A stretch of 64,000 nt of DNA, from the NCBI GenBank assembly GCA_029719485.1, contig CP120722.1, positions 1,116,001 to 1,180,000 on the forward strand. Reading direction: 5' to 3'. This DNA is from Kiritimatiellota bacterium B12222 (GTDB lineage Bacteria; Verrucomicrobiota; Kiritimatiellia; SS1-B-03-39; UBA6053). The position numbers and the translations under genes were made by a program. This document shows positions 8,480 to 18,441 of this stretch, one piece after another (position 1 is the first letter of the stretch; each line of letters starts with the position of its first letter). The notes under the pieces are model-generated. The model saw nothing but the letters and a program-made list of their open reading frames with translations. It was not told the DNA's origin and did not search any database.

Positions 8480-9142
8480 ATGAATCATACTATTAATTTT
8501 TTAGACGTAGAGGAGGTTCGTCCCTACGTATCCAAAAAAACAAAGTCATTTTTAAAGAGAGCCGTGATCGCCACATATGTGATGATGTTGATGGCCTTCA
8601 TTGTGAAGTATGGCTACGATGTCTCTATCATTCGCGAAGGGAAGCTGAAGCAAAGTGAATGGGCGGGCATGGAAAAAGAAGTGGATGAGCTTTTGAATTT
8701 ACGTGAGCAAAGTGCAAGAATTTCCAAGGGCTACAACACCTTGTTGGGTTGGAATATCTCCAGAGTGGATTGGGCAGAGTTTTTGATGTATTTAGCCTCC
8801 CAGCTGCCTGGTGAACCGCAAAATGTGCAATTAAATCGATTGTATTTTGACGAAGAGATTGCGGGGTTGAGGCATCAACTTCCTGGTGCAAAACCTCAAG
8901 ACTTTTATCCCTTGAAGCGTGAAATTTCCCTCTCTATGAGCGGTGTGCTTAAAGCGGATCGCCCAGAGCTAACCCTGGTGAAGTTTCAGCGCGATATGGT
9001 TGCTGTTAAATCAGGAGACTTGTCGATTGCGAGTATGCCTCTCCAATATTACAACGTTCTCTTAAACAAAGATCGGAAACCTACAGATCTTACTGAATTT
9101 TTCTTCACGATTAATTTACCCCCTCGGGTGATGGCTCCATGA
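8480..9142 (+). CDS. PilN-like inner-membrane alignment protein
   Basis: A 220-residue protein beginning NHTINFLDVEEVRP. A single transmembrane helix at about 28-48 (TYVMMLMAFIVKYGYDV) is followed by a periplasmic helical stretch (KQSEWAGMEKEVDELLNL) and a domain of about 100 residues with VDWAEFLMYLASQLP. This architecture, and the immediately following PilO-like gene, fit PilN of type IV pili or the GspL C-terminal region. No PilM gene is present nearby. Sequence similarity to PilN is weak by eye, so the call rests mainly on layout. It overlaps the next gene by 4 bp. Confidence 0.55.
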   Translation: MNHTINFLDVEEVRPYVSKKTKSFLKRAVIATYVMMLMAFIVKYGYDVSIIREGKLKQSEWAGMEKEVDELLNLREQSARISKGYNTLLGWNISRVDWAEFLMYLASQLPGEPQNVQLNRLYFDEEIAGLRHQLPGAKPQDFYPLKREISLSMSGVLKADRPELTLVKFQRDMVAVKSGDLSIASMPLQYYNVLLNKDRKPTDLTEFFFTINLPPRVMAP

Positions 9143-9786
9143 AGAATGCAGGGGGGAATAAGGAGAAACTACAAAAAATACTGCTTAGCTATGGTGGTGC
9201 ATTTTTTCTGCTGGCGATGTTGAATAACCTTCTCTTTTTTCCTGCGAAAATGGAGGCCATTCAAAGCAAACAACTTATCGCAGAGATCGATGACAAATTG
9301 CTCACTGGAGAAGGCGTAATGTTGCATTCTTTTGATTCATTGGAAGGAAGCAGTTTTTCGGCTACTCAGGTATTAGAAATCCTCGAGGAGGAGTTACCGC
9401 CCGAATCTAATCGCTACAGTTGGGCGTTGGGATTGCTCTCCGATGTTGCGGCCGAGGCAGGGATGAAGCTGTCGATCACACATCATGAAGAAAAACGATA
9501 TGTGCCTGTACTTACACGGGATAAACTGGATGTGAACAGTGTTCCGTTCTGGGCCACCTACGCTGTAGATGTAGATGTGGAAACAAGTTTTGATGCGTTT
9601 ATTCAGTTTTTAAATGTTTTGAATGAGAGGCTGCCTTATTGCTCATTGGCCACGCTCGAAATTACAGCCTTGCGTTCTTCTCCTGAAGTTCATCGCATCC
9701 ATATGACTTTCGAATGGCCTGTGCTTCGTTTTAACGAAGATCTTTCTCTTTTGCAGTCATTGAGTGAAAAAGGGACCCGTCGCTGA
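9139..9786 (+). CDS. PilO-like inner-membrane alignment protein
   Basis: A 215-residue protein with one transmembrane helix near the N-terminus (about 13-31, SYGGAFFLLAMLNNLLFFP), a coiled-coil-type linker and a periplasmic ferredoxin-like domain (SVPFWATYAVDVDVETSFDA, then FIQFLNVLNERLP). The VDVETSFDAFIQFLNVLNE pattern is typical of PilO/GspM-like domains. It starts inside the end of the PilN-like gene (ATGA overlap), so the two are translationally coupled and probably form the PilN-PilO dimer that links the pilus motor to the outer membrane. Confidence 0.58.
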   Translation: MKNAGGNKEKLQKILLSYGGAFFLLAMLNNLLFFPAKMEAIQSKQLIAEIDDKLLTGEGVMLHSFDSLEGSSFSATQVLEILEEELPPESNRYSWALGLLSDVAAEAGMKLSITHHEEKRYVPVLTRDKLDVNSVPFWATYAVDVDVETSFDAFIQFLNVLNERLPYCSLATLEITALRSSPEVHRIHMTFEWPVLRFNEDLSLLQSLSEKGTRR

Positions 9787-9877
9787 ATATGTGCTGTGTT
9801 GGTGGAGCATGCGATGCTGCACCATTCAAATTTCGGGCTTTCCGCATGCTGGCTAATATACGGGTTCCGTGTTAAGG

Positions 9878-11215
9878 ATGTTCCGTAAATCCTTTAACCC
9901 TTTGTCCTACTTATTTTACGTGTTCTGGTTCTTCTATAATATCCTTTTTCATTTGGTTTACTTGTTAATGCTTCCGCACTTTTTGATGCGTATGCGTAAA
10001 CGGGGTGGATACCGCAAAGATTTTGGGCAACGTCTTTTCCGACTCTCGGAAGAGGACCGTGCCCAGGTTTCCGAAGGTCGGAAGCTTTGGGTGCATGCAG
10101 TGAGTGTGGGCGAATTGTCTGTGGGCTTGGCCTTTATGAAGGAATGGCGGGCGAAACATCCCGAAACGAATTTTTTGTTAACGGTGAACACCAGTACAGC
10201 GCATGAACTTGCGCAAGAAAAATTAGATACGCGGGATGTGTTGCTTTATCCTCCCCTGGATTCTCCTTGGGTCATTCGCAAGGTATTGAATACGGTGGAT
10301 GTGCAAGGTTTGGTGTTGGTGGAAACCGAAATGTGGCCGAATTTACTTCGTCAGCTTCATAAAAAACAGGTCCCCGTACTGTTGTTGAATGGGCGAATTT
10401 CTGATCGATCCTTCCAACGTTTGCAAAAAGTACCGTTTTATACGCAACGCCTGTACAAGTTGGTTTCGCTTTATGCTATGCAGAGCGATGCGGATGCGGA
10501 GCGGGCAAAAGGATTGGGTGCGCCTGCAGATCGTGTGCAGGTGATGCATTCTGCCAAATACGATGTGGCCTCAAGAAATCCGGTCGAAGAGTTGATGCGT
10601 ATGCAACGCCTGAGAGAAAGTGGTTTTATTGACGCAGATGCGACCCTCTTGCTGGGAAGTTCCACTTGGCCGGGTGAAGAAAAGGTCCTAATGGAATTTT
10701 ATCTGCAACAGCGTCAGTTGTTTCCCAGATTGCGATTGATTTTGGTGCCCCGACATTTTGAACGTCGGGGGGAGGTAAAAGCCGAGGCCGATGCTTTAGG
10801 GCTCCATCTGGCCTTTTGGTCATCTGAGGATAATGAAGGGTTGAGGTCGGCGGATGTGTTGATGGTCGATACCACAGGCGAACTGATGCATTTTACGGGA
10901 TTGGCAGACCTGGTATTTATTGGCAAAAGTTTACTGCGGAGCGAAGGTCAAAATCCCTTAGAAGCCGCTCACGCGGGAAAATTTTTGGTGACGGGTCCCG
11001 GTATGGACAACTTTAGACAGATTATGCGGGATCTTCGTGAGGCAAATGCAGTGGTTGAAGCCAAAGATGCTGATGACCTGGTGCAAATCCTGAAAACGGT
11101 GCTCAAAAATTCAGATCAGGGGAAAGCGCAAGGAGAGCGGGCCGCGTTGCTGGTGGAAAGTCGCAAAGGAAGTATTGCCCGGTCTGTGGACGCTTTTTCG
11201 GAAATCTTGAGCTAA
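9878..11215 (+). CDS. waaA: 3-deoxy-D-manno-octulosonic acid (Kdo) transferase
   Basis: About 445 residues. The family features are an N-terminal hydrophobic segment (residues 5-30), the KLWVHAVSVGELSV motif with the conserved Glu, VETEMWPNLL, LLGSSTWPGEE, LILVPRHFERR, and a C-terminal nucleotide-sugar site (FIGKSLLRSEGQNPLEAA). The enzyme adds Kdo from CMP-Kdo to lipid A at the inner face of the inner membrane. It therefore shows that the host makes LPS. A GTG at 9869 in the same frame is an alternative start; neither has a convincing ribosome site. Confidence 0.93.
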   Translation: MFRKSFNPLSYLFYVFWFFYNILFHLVYLLMLPHFLMRMRKRGGYRKDFGQRLFRLSEEDRAQVSEGRKLWVHAVSVGELSVGLAFMKEWRAKHPETNFLLTVNTSTAHELAQEKLDTRDVLLYPPLDSPWVIRKVLNTVDVQGLVLVETEMWPNLLRQLHKKQVPVLLLNGRISDRSFQRLQKVPFYTQRLYKLVSLYAMQSDADAERAKGLGAPADRVQVMHSAKYDVASRNPVEELMRMQRLRESGFIDADATLLLGSSTWPGEEKVLMEFYLQQRQLFPRLRLILVPRHFERRGEVKAEADALGLHLAFWSSEDNEGLRSADVLMVDTTGELMHFTGLADLVFIGKSLLRSEGQNPLEAAHAGKFLVTGPGMDNFRQIMRDLREANAVVEAKDADDLVQILKTVLKNSDQGKAQGERAALLVESRKGSIARSVDAFSEILS

Positions 11216-11225
11216 GGCATCGTCG

Positions 11226-11651
11226 ATGCGGCTTTTTCACCTCGGGATGGAGGATTCAATACGGCGTAATCGTATCGGATATTTTTTAAGTCTCCTGTTG
11301 GTGATTGTGATAGGAGGAGCCTCCCGTTTATCTTTTACGGAAGAATGGCCCTTTCTTTATACCGAGTATGCCGGGGATACGTTTTGGTCGTTGATGATTT
11401 TTTTAGGTATCGGGTTTCTGTTCCCCACCTGGAAAACATCCACAGTGGCTCTGCTTACTCTGACGTTTGCATATAGCATTGAGCTGAGCCAATTGATTCA
11501 ATCCCCTTGGATAACAACTTTGCGGGAAACGATTTTTGGAAAACTTGTACTAGGGTCAGGATTTTTATGGTCTGATTTTGTCTGTTATACTGTGGGCTGT
11601 TTGATCGGGGTGATTGGCGAAGTTTTTACACGGTTTGTTCTAAGAAGATAA
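11226..11651 (+). CDS. DUF2809-family small membrane protein
   Basis: A 141-residue, highly hydrophobic protein with about four transmembrane segments. YTEYAGDTFWSLMIF, YSIELSQLIQSPW and GFLWSDFVCYTVGCLIG match the conserved blocks of DUF2809 proteins (small VanZ-like membrane proteins). It follows waaA by 10 bp with AAGG spaced 8 bp from its ATG, so it is probably cotranscribed. The function of the family is unknown; a role in envelope biology is only suggested by the neighbour. Confidence 0.7.
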   Translation: MRLFHLGMEDSIRRNRIGYFLSLLLVIVIGGASRLSFTEEWPFLYTEYAGDTFWSLMIFLGIGFLFPTWKTSTVALLTLTFAYSIELSQLIQSPWITTLRETIFGKLVLGSGFLWSDFVCYTVGCLIGVIGEVFTRFVLRR

Positions 11652-11742
11652 TCTTGAGGAATGGGCATCAAAACAATAATGCAACAGGTGATATGTTTGG
11701 TTTTTAGGTTGATCTAGGGTGGGGGGAGAGGTAGGGTTAGCT

Positions 11743-12927
11743 ATGAGTTCGGATGATCATGCTAAGCCTTCGGGTGGGAAACGCTATTGGGAGTGTATGC
11801 CTACGGTGTGGGCTGGGGTGGGTGAAAAGAGGAAAAGGGGGCTGAGGATTTTGCCGAAAAAGGGTGGGTATTTTGTGCATGTGACGAGTCGGACGGTGGG
11901 GCAGGTCTTTTTGTTTGGAGAGCTGGAGAAGCGAGTGTTTGTGCAAATGATGCGTAAATGGGCTGACTTTTCAGGGCTTTCCGTGATTACGCATTGTTTG
12001 ATGGATAATCATTTCCATATCATGCTGTGGGTTCCGGCGACGATGACCTTGGATCATGCGGAAGTGCTTTCTCGATTGGAGGGCATCTGGCCTGAAGAGA
12101 AAGTGCAGGCTTGGGAGCGTTTTTATCAGCAGCAAAAACCTGAAACCCAAGAGGCGATGGCTTCGGCTGTGATGGATAGAATGGCGAATCTATCTGAGTT
12201 TATGCGGGTGTTGAAGCAATCCTTTACTTGTTGGTATAATCGCAGTCGTGAGCGGAAAGGGGGCTTGTGGGATATGCGCTATCGTTCGGTGGTGGTGGAG
12301 GATTCTCCTTTAGCATTGATGTCGGTTGCGGCTTATATTGATCTGAATCCTTTGCGGGCGGGAATGGTGGAGGATCCGAAGGACTATAGATTCTGTGGAT
12401 ATGGTGAAGCGATGAAGGGAAATGTGGATGCGCGGAAAGGTTTAAATGCCCTGGTTCGTCTGGCCCGAGGCCATCAGCCCTATGTGGCCTTTAAGGTTAG
12501 ACGAAAGGTGCTTTCGGAGAAAAGCGAGGATTGGCGAGTGGTTGGGGAACAATTGAAACAAGAGCAGATGCAACGCGAGGCGCCTAAGAATTGGCAGGAG
12601 GTGCAGGCGGCTTATCGGATTTGGTTGGTGAATAAGGGGGGATCCAAGGCCGAGCTGCGTTGTGTGAACGCAAAGCTTCGGCGACGAAAAGGGTTGGATC
12701 CAGTGCAAGTGCTCGCCGAATATGAACGGAGGGGTGTTTTGCCGGTAGGGGATGTGTTGCAACAACGGATGCGTACGTTTACGCAGGGGGTTGCGGTGGG
12801 ATCGCCAGGATTTTTAGAAAAATTGATGGGTGAGTATCAAAGTTGCTTTGGGGCAAAACGAAAAATTGCGTCCAGACCTGTAAAAGGGATCGGAGGACTG
12901 TGGAAGAGTTTACGTCAGGTGGAATGA
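11743..12927 (+). mobile_element. REP-associated tyrosine transposase (Y1/HUH family)
   Basis: A 394-residue protein (start at 11743 chosen for the purine-rich GGGGAGAGG upstream; an in-frame GTG exists at 11719). The Y1 transposase fold is clear: YFVHVTSRTVGQVFLFGELEK, then the HUH metal motif in CLMDNHFHIMLWVP, and later the helix with the presumed catalytic Tyr (LKQSFTCWYNRSRERKGGLWDMRYRS) and AAYIDLNPLRAGMVEDP. Such single-copy RAYT proteins cut and join single-stranded DNA at REP hairpins and are usually domesticated. I see no clear target-site repeats or IS ends around it. It lies between waaA-DUF2809 and the respiratory operon. Confidence 0.85.
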
Positions 12928-13158
12928 GGGGGGGATTAGGGGGCATTATCCCTTAACGGGTGCTTCTGTATAGCTGATTTCTATAGTTGAGGAGGCTGAG
13001 CATAACAAATCTTTCATCTCAGTGATTTTTGCATTTGACCTAACTCGATTCTTGGGATTAAACAGGAGACTCACAAAAAGTGAAATTTTTAACGATTGCG
13101 GGTGACTTCTTTCATCGATTTGATCGAAAGTCGCGCAAAATCAACCCATTCGACGCCT

Positions 13159-13821
13159 ATGTCATCGCAACTTTTTACATCGAAACACAATACGCTCGCG
13201 CGACTGTCTCTTCTGCTATTTGTAGCAGGAGCTGCTGGTTTTCTAGGGTTTATGGATATGCTGCACCGTTCTTCTTACGTGCGTTACACCAAAGTCCGTC
13301 GCGAACAACCCGTACCTTTCAGCCACAAACACCATACCAATCTGGGGATTGATTGTCGTTACTGTCATACCTCAGTCGAGACGAGCAGTTTTGCCAACGT
13401 ACCACCGACTCAAACCTGTATGAACTGTCACAATGTGATGTGGAAAGAGTCTGATATGCTCGGACCCGTTCGTGAGAGTTGGGAAACGGGTGAATCATTG
13501 GAATGGACACGGGTAAATGACCTTCCTGATTTTGTGTACTTTAATCATTCTATTCACGTTAACAACGGCATCGGTTGTGCAACCTGTCATGGTCGGGTAG
13601 ATCAAATGGCCTTAACATGGCGTGAAAAACCATTGTTTATGAAATGGTGTCTCGAATGTCACCGTGATCCGGCGCAGTTTGTACGTCCGGACGATAAAAT
13701 TTTCGATATGGCTTTCGATCCGAAAAGTCTTCCTCTTGAAGAGCGTCAAGCGCTGGTTGAGGAATACGGCATCGATACCTCCAATCAACGTTTAACCAAT
13801 TGCTCAATTTGTCACCGCTAA
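13159..13821 (+). CDS. actA: Alternative complex III subunit ActA, pentaheme cytochrome c
   Basis: A 220-residue protein. The start at 13159 gives a typical N-terminus: a short polar stretch, then one transmembrane helix (about 13-33). Five CXXCH heme sites follow: CRYCH, CMNCH, CATCH, CLECH and CSICH. This number and the anchor match ActA of alternative complex III, which takes electrons from the quinol-oxidising core. An upstream in-frame TTG at 13096 would add 21 residues that do not look like ActA. The stop overlaps the start of actB (TAATG), so the two are coupled. It is the first gene of an operon running to coxD. Confidence 0.92.
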   Translation: MSSQLFTSKHNTLARLSLLLFVAGAAGFLGFMDMLHRSSYVRYTKVRREQPVPFSHKHHTNLGIDCRYCHTSVETSSFANVPPTQTCMNCHNVMWKESDMLGPVRESWETGESLEWTRVNDLPDFVYFNHSIHVNNGIGCATCHGRVDQMALTWREKPLFMKWCLECHRDPAQFVRPDDKIFDMAFDPKSLPLEERQALVEEYGIDTSNQRLTNCSICHR

Positions 13822-16800
13822 TGAATACGGACACCCCCACATCTTTTGGAGATCAGAACGGACGTCTGGACCTGCGCAATATGCGTGAGGTTCTTAAGCA
13901 GGACTGGGAGCAGCGCGATCGTCGCATGTACACCAGTTACTTGGACCGTGATGCGACGCAGTTACCGGTACAGACCTCTGCTTCCGACCGTGAAGAGGAG
14001 AGTGACTCTGGTGTAAATCGCCGGAGTTTCATGAAGCTTATGGGAGGCAGCGCTGCCCTTGCTGGTTTGGCGGCGTGTACGCGTCAGCCCAAAGAGCTGA
14101 TTGTGCCCTACGTAAAAGCACCAGAGGAAATTGTTCCTGGCAAACCGCTTTTCTTTGCAACAGCCCGTATGTTTGGTGGATATGCACAGGGATTGATGGT
14201 TGAGTCGCACATGGGACGTCCCACCAAAGTGGAAGGTAATCCACTGCATCCTGCATCGTTAGGAGCGACCGATTCCTTTTCTCAGGCCTCTGTCTTAGAT
14301 TTATATGATCCTGACCGTCAAGCTGGACATCGTAAATCGAATATTCCGTCTGATTTTAACACTTTCAAAAAAGAGCTTCAGGCCCAGTTGGCTGAGAACT
14401 CAAGTGGTGAAGGCGTTCGTATTTTGTTGCCACACAGCAGTTCCGTTACAGAAAAACGGTTATGTGAGCAGATCATTGCAGAAATGCCCGAAGCGCAAAT
14501 TCATATTTTTGATCCTGTAAGTGCTGAAAATGAAGCCTTGGGATTAGAAAAGTTATTTGGCAAGCCCATGCAGACGGTATTGCATTTGGATCAGGCCGAT
14601 GTGGTGGTTTCTTTAGATAGTGATTTCATGAGTTGGAGCCCTGCGCGGGTTCGTTATGCTAAAGATTTCTCTTCACGTCGTCGGGTGGCCGACGGTGCAA
14701 AACGCAATCGTTTTTATGCGGTGGAATCTTCATTCACGTTGACGGGCTCTACCGCCGATGACCGTTTGCCGGTTCGGGCAGGGCGGGTAACAGGAATTGC
14801 ATTGGCTATCGCGGCGGGTGTAGGATTACCTGCTACGGCACCCGAATTAAACGAGCGTGAAACGGCTTTTGTAAATGCGATGGTTTCCGATCTTAAAAAA
14901 GCGGGTAAAAATGCTTTGGTTGTTGCAGGACCTCAACAATCTGCACAAGTGCATGCCATTGCCAACTTGATTAATGCGCAGTTGGCTTCCATTGGTACGA
15001 CTGTTGATTTCATTGAGCCGCAGTTGAATGGTCCGGTAAAAGTTCAAGATGATTTCATGAACTTGGTTCGGGACATGCATGAAGGGGATGTGAAAGTGTT
15101 GGCGATGTTGGATGTGAATCCTGTATACGCCTCACCATTGACCTTACGTTTTGAAAAAGCGCTTGAAAATGTACCTTTCAGTTTTCAGCTCAGCCCCTAT
15201 TTCGATGAGACATCTGAGCTCTGTACCTGGACCATTTCCAGCACTCACTATTTGGAAACATGGAATGACATGGCGGCTTTTGACGGCACTCTTTCCATTG
15301 CGCAACCGTTGATTGCCCCCTTGTACGAAAGCAAAAGTCTGCTAGAAATGTTATCGTTGATGGCGGGAGCAGATATGCCTGCTTTTGATTTGGTTCAAGA
15401 AACATGGATGACGAAAACGGGTCTGACGGATGATGAAGAAGGGTTCCGTAAATTCTGGCGTACGTCTTTACATGATGGCTTTGTGAAAGGCACTGCGGCG
15501 AAACCTTGGAAAGGATTAAAAGCGAAATCCGATGTATTGTCCGAAAGCTTTAGTGATCCGGTCGCTGATTTTGGTTTAGAAGTTGTTTTCCGACCTGATC
15601 CACGTGTGTGGGATGGTCAATATGCCAATAATCCATGGTTGCAGGAGATGCCTGCTCCGGTGAGCACCTTGACTTGGGACACCGTGATTACCATGAGTCC
15701 AGCTACGGCGGCTAAATACAAAATCCGTTTAACAGATGAAGGGGTGCAGAAACGTACAGTTGTAAGGCCCAAAGTTCAAATTATTGAATTAAATGTTGAT
15801 AAACGTACCTTACAAGGTCCTGTGTTGGTGATTCCTGGTCATCCTGATGATACCGTAACGGTCACATTAGGTGGTGGACGTGAGGTCGGTAAAGTTGCCA
15901 AGGGGGTTGGATACAATGCTTCAACGCTACGTACGGCTGCGGAACCATGGATTCAACAGGGTGCCACTGTTTTAGAATTGAACCGCTGGCATCAACTGGC
16001 CTTAACGCAAGATCACTTTCCCTTGCAAGCGGATGGACGTGCCTTGATTCGTGAAGCAGGATTACAGCAGTACGAACAAGTACCTGATTTCCCCACGCAG
16101 ATGGTGCATCAATTTGATGACAAGTTCACCCTTTACCCTGAATGGGATTACAGCAAAGGGTTGCAATGGGGCATGGTGGTCGATTTAAATACCTGTACAG
16201 GTTGTAATGCGTGTATTGTGGCCTGTCAGGCTGAAAACAATATTCCGACCGTGGGTAAAGACGAAATCATGAACGGCCGTGAAATGCACTGGATCCGCGT
16301 GGATCGATATTTTGAAGCCTTAGATAATGGTGAAACCCGTTTACACGTCATGCCCATGGCCTGTGTGCATTGTGAGAATGCACCTTGCGAAACGGTTTGT
16401 CCGGTTGGGGCGACAATGCACAGTTCGGAAGGGTTAAACATGATGGTTTATAACCGTTGTGTGGGCACACGGTACTGTTCCAACAACTGTCCGTACAAAG
16501 TACGTCGATTCAACTTCTTTAAATACACTGACGAAGATACCGAAAGTATCAAACTACAACGCAACCCAGACGTCACGGTACGTTTGCGGGGTGTGATGGA
16601 AAAATGTACCTATTGTGTGCAACGTTTGAACTTGGCTCGTATTGATTCAAAAGTGAATGATCGTGAGTTTAAAGATGGAGACGTGGTAACCGCTTGTCAG
16701 CAGGCCTGTCCAACGGAAGCCATTACCTTTGGAAACATCATTGATCCCAACAGCAAAGTTGCAAAACTCAAAGCTCATGGATTAAATTACACCATTCTGG

Positions 16801-17027
16801 AACCGTTAAATACACGGGCAAGAACGAGTTATCTTGGGAAAATACGCAATCCGAATCCGGAATTGGAACCCAGCATTTTGAAACCGCTTACCTTTAAGCA
16901 TGGACCTGGAGGGGCACATGGTCAACATGCTGCTGCTGAAGGGCACAGTGCAGAACCGTCACCTGCACCTGCAGCAGCCCATGCGCCCGCTGCGGATGCA
17001 CATGCCTCACAAAGCAACGGTCACTGA
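13821..17027 (+). CDS. actB: Alternative complex III subunit ActB, molybdopterin-like domain fused to Fe-S domain
   Basis: A 1,068-residue protein starting at the ATG that overlaps the actA stop. A Tat-like segment (NRRSFMKLMGGSAALAGLAAC, about residues 65-85) ends in a cysteine that could be lipidated. The large middle part resembles molybdopterin oxidoreductases. The C-terminal part (from about residue 780) is a four-cluster ferredoxin module: CTGCNACIVAC, CVHCENAPCETVCP, CVGTRYCSNNCPYK and CTYCVQRLN with CQQACP. In alternative complex III this subunit lacks the molybdenum cofactor and carries Fe-S clusters. The C-terminal tail is rich in His, Ala and Pro. It is followed 20 bp later by actC. 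Confidence 0.94.
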   Translation: MNTDTPTSFGDQNGRLDLRNMREVLKQDWEQRDRRMYTSYLDRDATQLPVQTSASDREEESDSGVNRRSFMKLMGGSAALAGLAACTRQPKELIVPYVKAPEEIVPGKPLFFATARMFGGYAQGLMVESHMGRPTKVEGNPLHPASLGATDSFSQASVLDLYDPDRQAGHRKSNIPSDFNTFKKELQAQLAENSSGEGVRILLPHSSSVTEKRLCEQIIAEMPEAQIHIFDPVSAENEALGLEKLFGKPMQTVLHLDQADVVVSLDSDFMSWSPARVRYAKDFSSRRRVADGAKRNRFYAVESSFTLTGSTADDRLPVRAGRVTGIALAIAAGVGLPATAPELNERETAFVNAMVSDLKKAGKNALVVAGPQQSAQVHAIANLINAQLASIGTTVDFIEPQLNGPVKVQDDFMNLVRDMHEGDVKVLAMLDVNPVYASPLTLRFEKALENVPFSFQLSPYFDETSELCTWTISSTHYLETWNDMAAFDGTLSIAQPLIAPLYESKSLLEMLSLMAGADMPAFDLVQETWMTKTGLTDDEEGFRKFWRTSLHDGFVKGTAAKPWKGLKAKSDVLSESFSDPVADFGLEVVFRPDPRVWDGQYANNPWLQEMPAPVSTLTWDTVITMSPATAAKYKIRLTDEGVQKRTVVRPKVQIIELNVDKRTLQGPVLVIPGHPDDTVTVTLGGGREVGKVAKGVGYNASTLRTAAEPWIQQGATVLELNRWHQLALTQDHFPLQADGRALIREAGLQQYEQVPDFPTQMVHQFDDKFTLYPEWDYSKGLQWGMVVDLNTCTGCNACIVACQAENNIPTVGKDEIMNGREMHWIRVDRYFEALDNGETRLHVMPMACVHCENAPCETVCPVGATMHSSEGLNMMVYNRCVGTRYCSNNCPYKVRRFNFFKYTDEDTESIKLQRNPDVTVRLRGVMEKCTYCVQRLNLARIDSKVNDREFKDGDVVTACQQACPTEAITFGNIIDPNSKVAKLKAHGLNYTILEPLNTRARTSYLGKIRNPNPELEPSILKPLTFKHGPGGAHGQHAAAEGHSAEPSPAPAAAHAPAADAHASQSNGH

Positions 17028-17047
17028 TTTTTTGGAGAAATTTGACT

Positions 17048-18430
17048 ATGTCCAATGAAGTAAAAAAAGATCCGGACGGGCAGATGCCCTATATCAGTGG
17101 TCATTCACTATCCTCGGTTAGTGAAAAGATTGCGGATGTTACCACCTTGCCTATTAAAAAGATGCCCAAGTTCTGGTACGGTGGCATCATTCTTGGCATC
17201 ACTGTGGTTCAATTATTGTTCCTTGCCATTTATATGCTGATTTCGAAAGGAACAGGTATTTGGGGACTCAATAATCCAGTGGGTTGGGGATTTGCGATTA
17301 TTAACTTTGTATGGTGGATTGGTATTGGTCATGCCGGTACCTTGATTTCTGCTATTCTGTTTCTTTTCCAACAAGATTGGCGAATGTCCATTGCGCGATT
17401 TGCGGAAGCGATGACGTTGTTTGCGGTGGTATGTGCGGGACTCTTCCCGCTCTTGCATGTGGGACGTCCTTGGTTGGTGTATTGGTTGTTTCCCTATCCC
17501 AACACATTGGGCATGTGGCCTCAGTTCCGTTCGCCATTGTTATGGGATGTTTTTGCGGTATCGACCTATGCCACTGTATCCATTATGTTTTGGTTCACGG
17601 GCTTGGTTCCCGATTTAGCGACCATGCGGGCCAGAACCCAATTGGTTTGGGCTAAAAAGATTTATCATGGTATGTCCTTAGGATGGACGGGTGCTGCCCG
17701 TCATTGGCATCGTTATGAAATCGCCTATTTATTGTTGGCTGGTTTGGCGACGCCTTTGGTACTTTCGGTGCATTCCATTGTATCCTTGGATTTCGCGGTT
17801 TCAAACGAGCCCGGTTGGCATACCACTATTTTTCCTCCTTATTTTGTAGCCGGAGCTATTTTCGCAGGTTTTGCGATGGTACTGACCTTCATGATTCCGG
17901 TACGGGCGATTTACGGATTGAAAGATTTACTCACAGAACGACACTTGAACAACATGTGCAAAGTGATGCTTTTCTCCGGTTTGATCGTGGCATACGGATA
18001 CAGCATGGAGATTTTCTTTGGCTGGTATTCCGGTTCTCCTTGGGAGCGATATATGGTATTGAACCGTGCGGAAGGAAATTACGCTTGGAGTTACTGGGCG
18101 CTGATTATCTGTAATGTGATGGTTCCTCAATTACTGTGGAGTTACAAAGTACGGACCAATCCGCTGATGGTGTTCATCATCTGTCAGTTCATTTCTGTCG
18201 GAATGTGGTTGGAACGATTTGTCATTGTGGTCATTTCTTTGAGTGCGGATTATATCGATTCAAGTTGGGGTCAATATGCAGGTACTCGTTGGGATTGGGC
18301 CATGTATATTGGTACCATGGGACTTTTCCTGACCTTAGTCTTCATTTTCATTCGTACCCTGCCGATAGTGGCGATCTTCGAAATGCGCGAATTGGTGCAT
18401 AAAGAAGAGCACAACGAGGACTCTCATTAA
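17048..18430 (+). CDS. actC: Alternative complex III subunit ActC, NrfD-like quinol-binding membrane protein
   Basis: A 460-residue polytopic membrane protein with roughly ten transmembrane helices, belonging to the NrfD/PsrC family. IGIGHAGTLISAILFL and the paired helices ending in LHVGRPW and MIPVRAIYG are typical. The ATG at 17048 has GGAG 10 bp upstream; a TTG at 17042 is less well placed. ActC binds quinol together with ActF and hands electrons to ActB. Gene order actA-B-C-D-E-F is preserved. Confidence 0.93.
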   Translation: MSNEVKKDPDGQMPYISGHSLSSVSEKIADVTTLPIKKMPKFWYGGIILGITVVQLLFLAIYMLISKGTGIWGLNNPVGWGFAIINFVWWIGIGHAGTLISAILFLFQQDWRMSIARFAEAMTLFAVVCAGLFPLLHVGRPWLVYWLFPYPNTLGMWPQFRSPLLWDVFAVSTYATVSIMFWFTGLVPDLATMRARTQLVWAKKIYHGMSLGWTGAARHWHRYEIAYLLLAGLATPLVLSVHSIVSLDFAVSNEPGWHTTIFPPYFVAGAIFAGFAMVLTFMIPVRAIYGLKDLLTERHLNNMCKVMLFSGLIVAYGYSMEIFFGWYSGSPWERYMVLNRAEGNYAWSYWALIICNVMVPQLLWSYKVRTNPLMVFIICQFISVGMWLERFVIVVISLSADYIDSSWGQYAGTRWDWAMYIGTMGLFLTLVFIFIRTLPIVAIFEMRELVHKEEHNEDSH

Positions 18431-18441
18431 GGGCACTTATT

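Noticed and set aside
13080..13352. Plus-strand GTG-initiated frame of 90 codons before and across the start of actA, with a purine-rich site upstream
   Set aside because: Its sequence is unlike any protein I know and overlaps the ActA membrane anchor in another frame; ActA has five heme motifs in the other frame. An upstream leader peptide cannot be excluded but is not supported.
17311..18402. Cys/Trp-rich frames of 65-114 codons inside actC
   Set aside because: Shadows of the actC coding frame; ActC is supported by family motifs and operon order.
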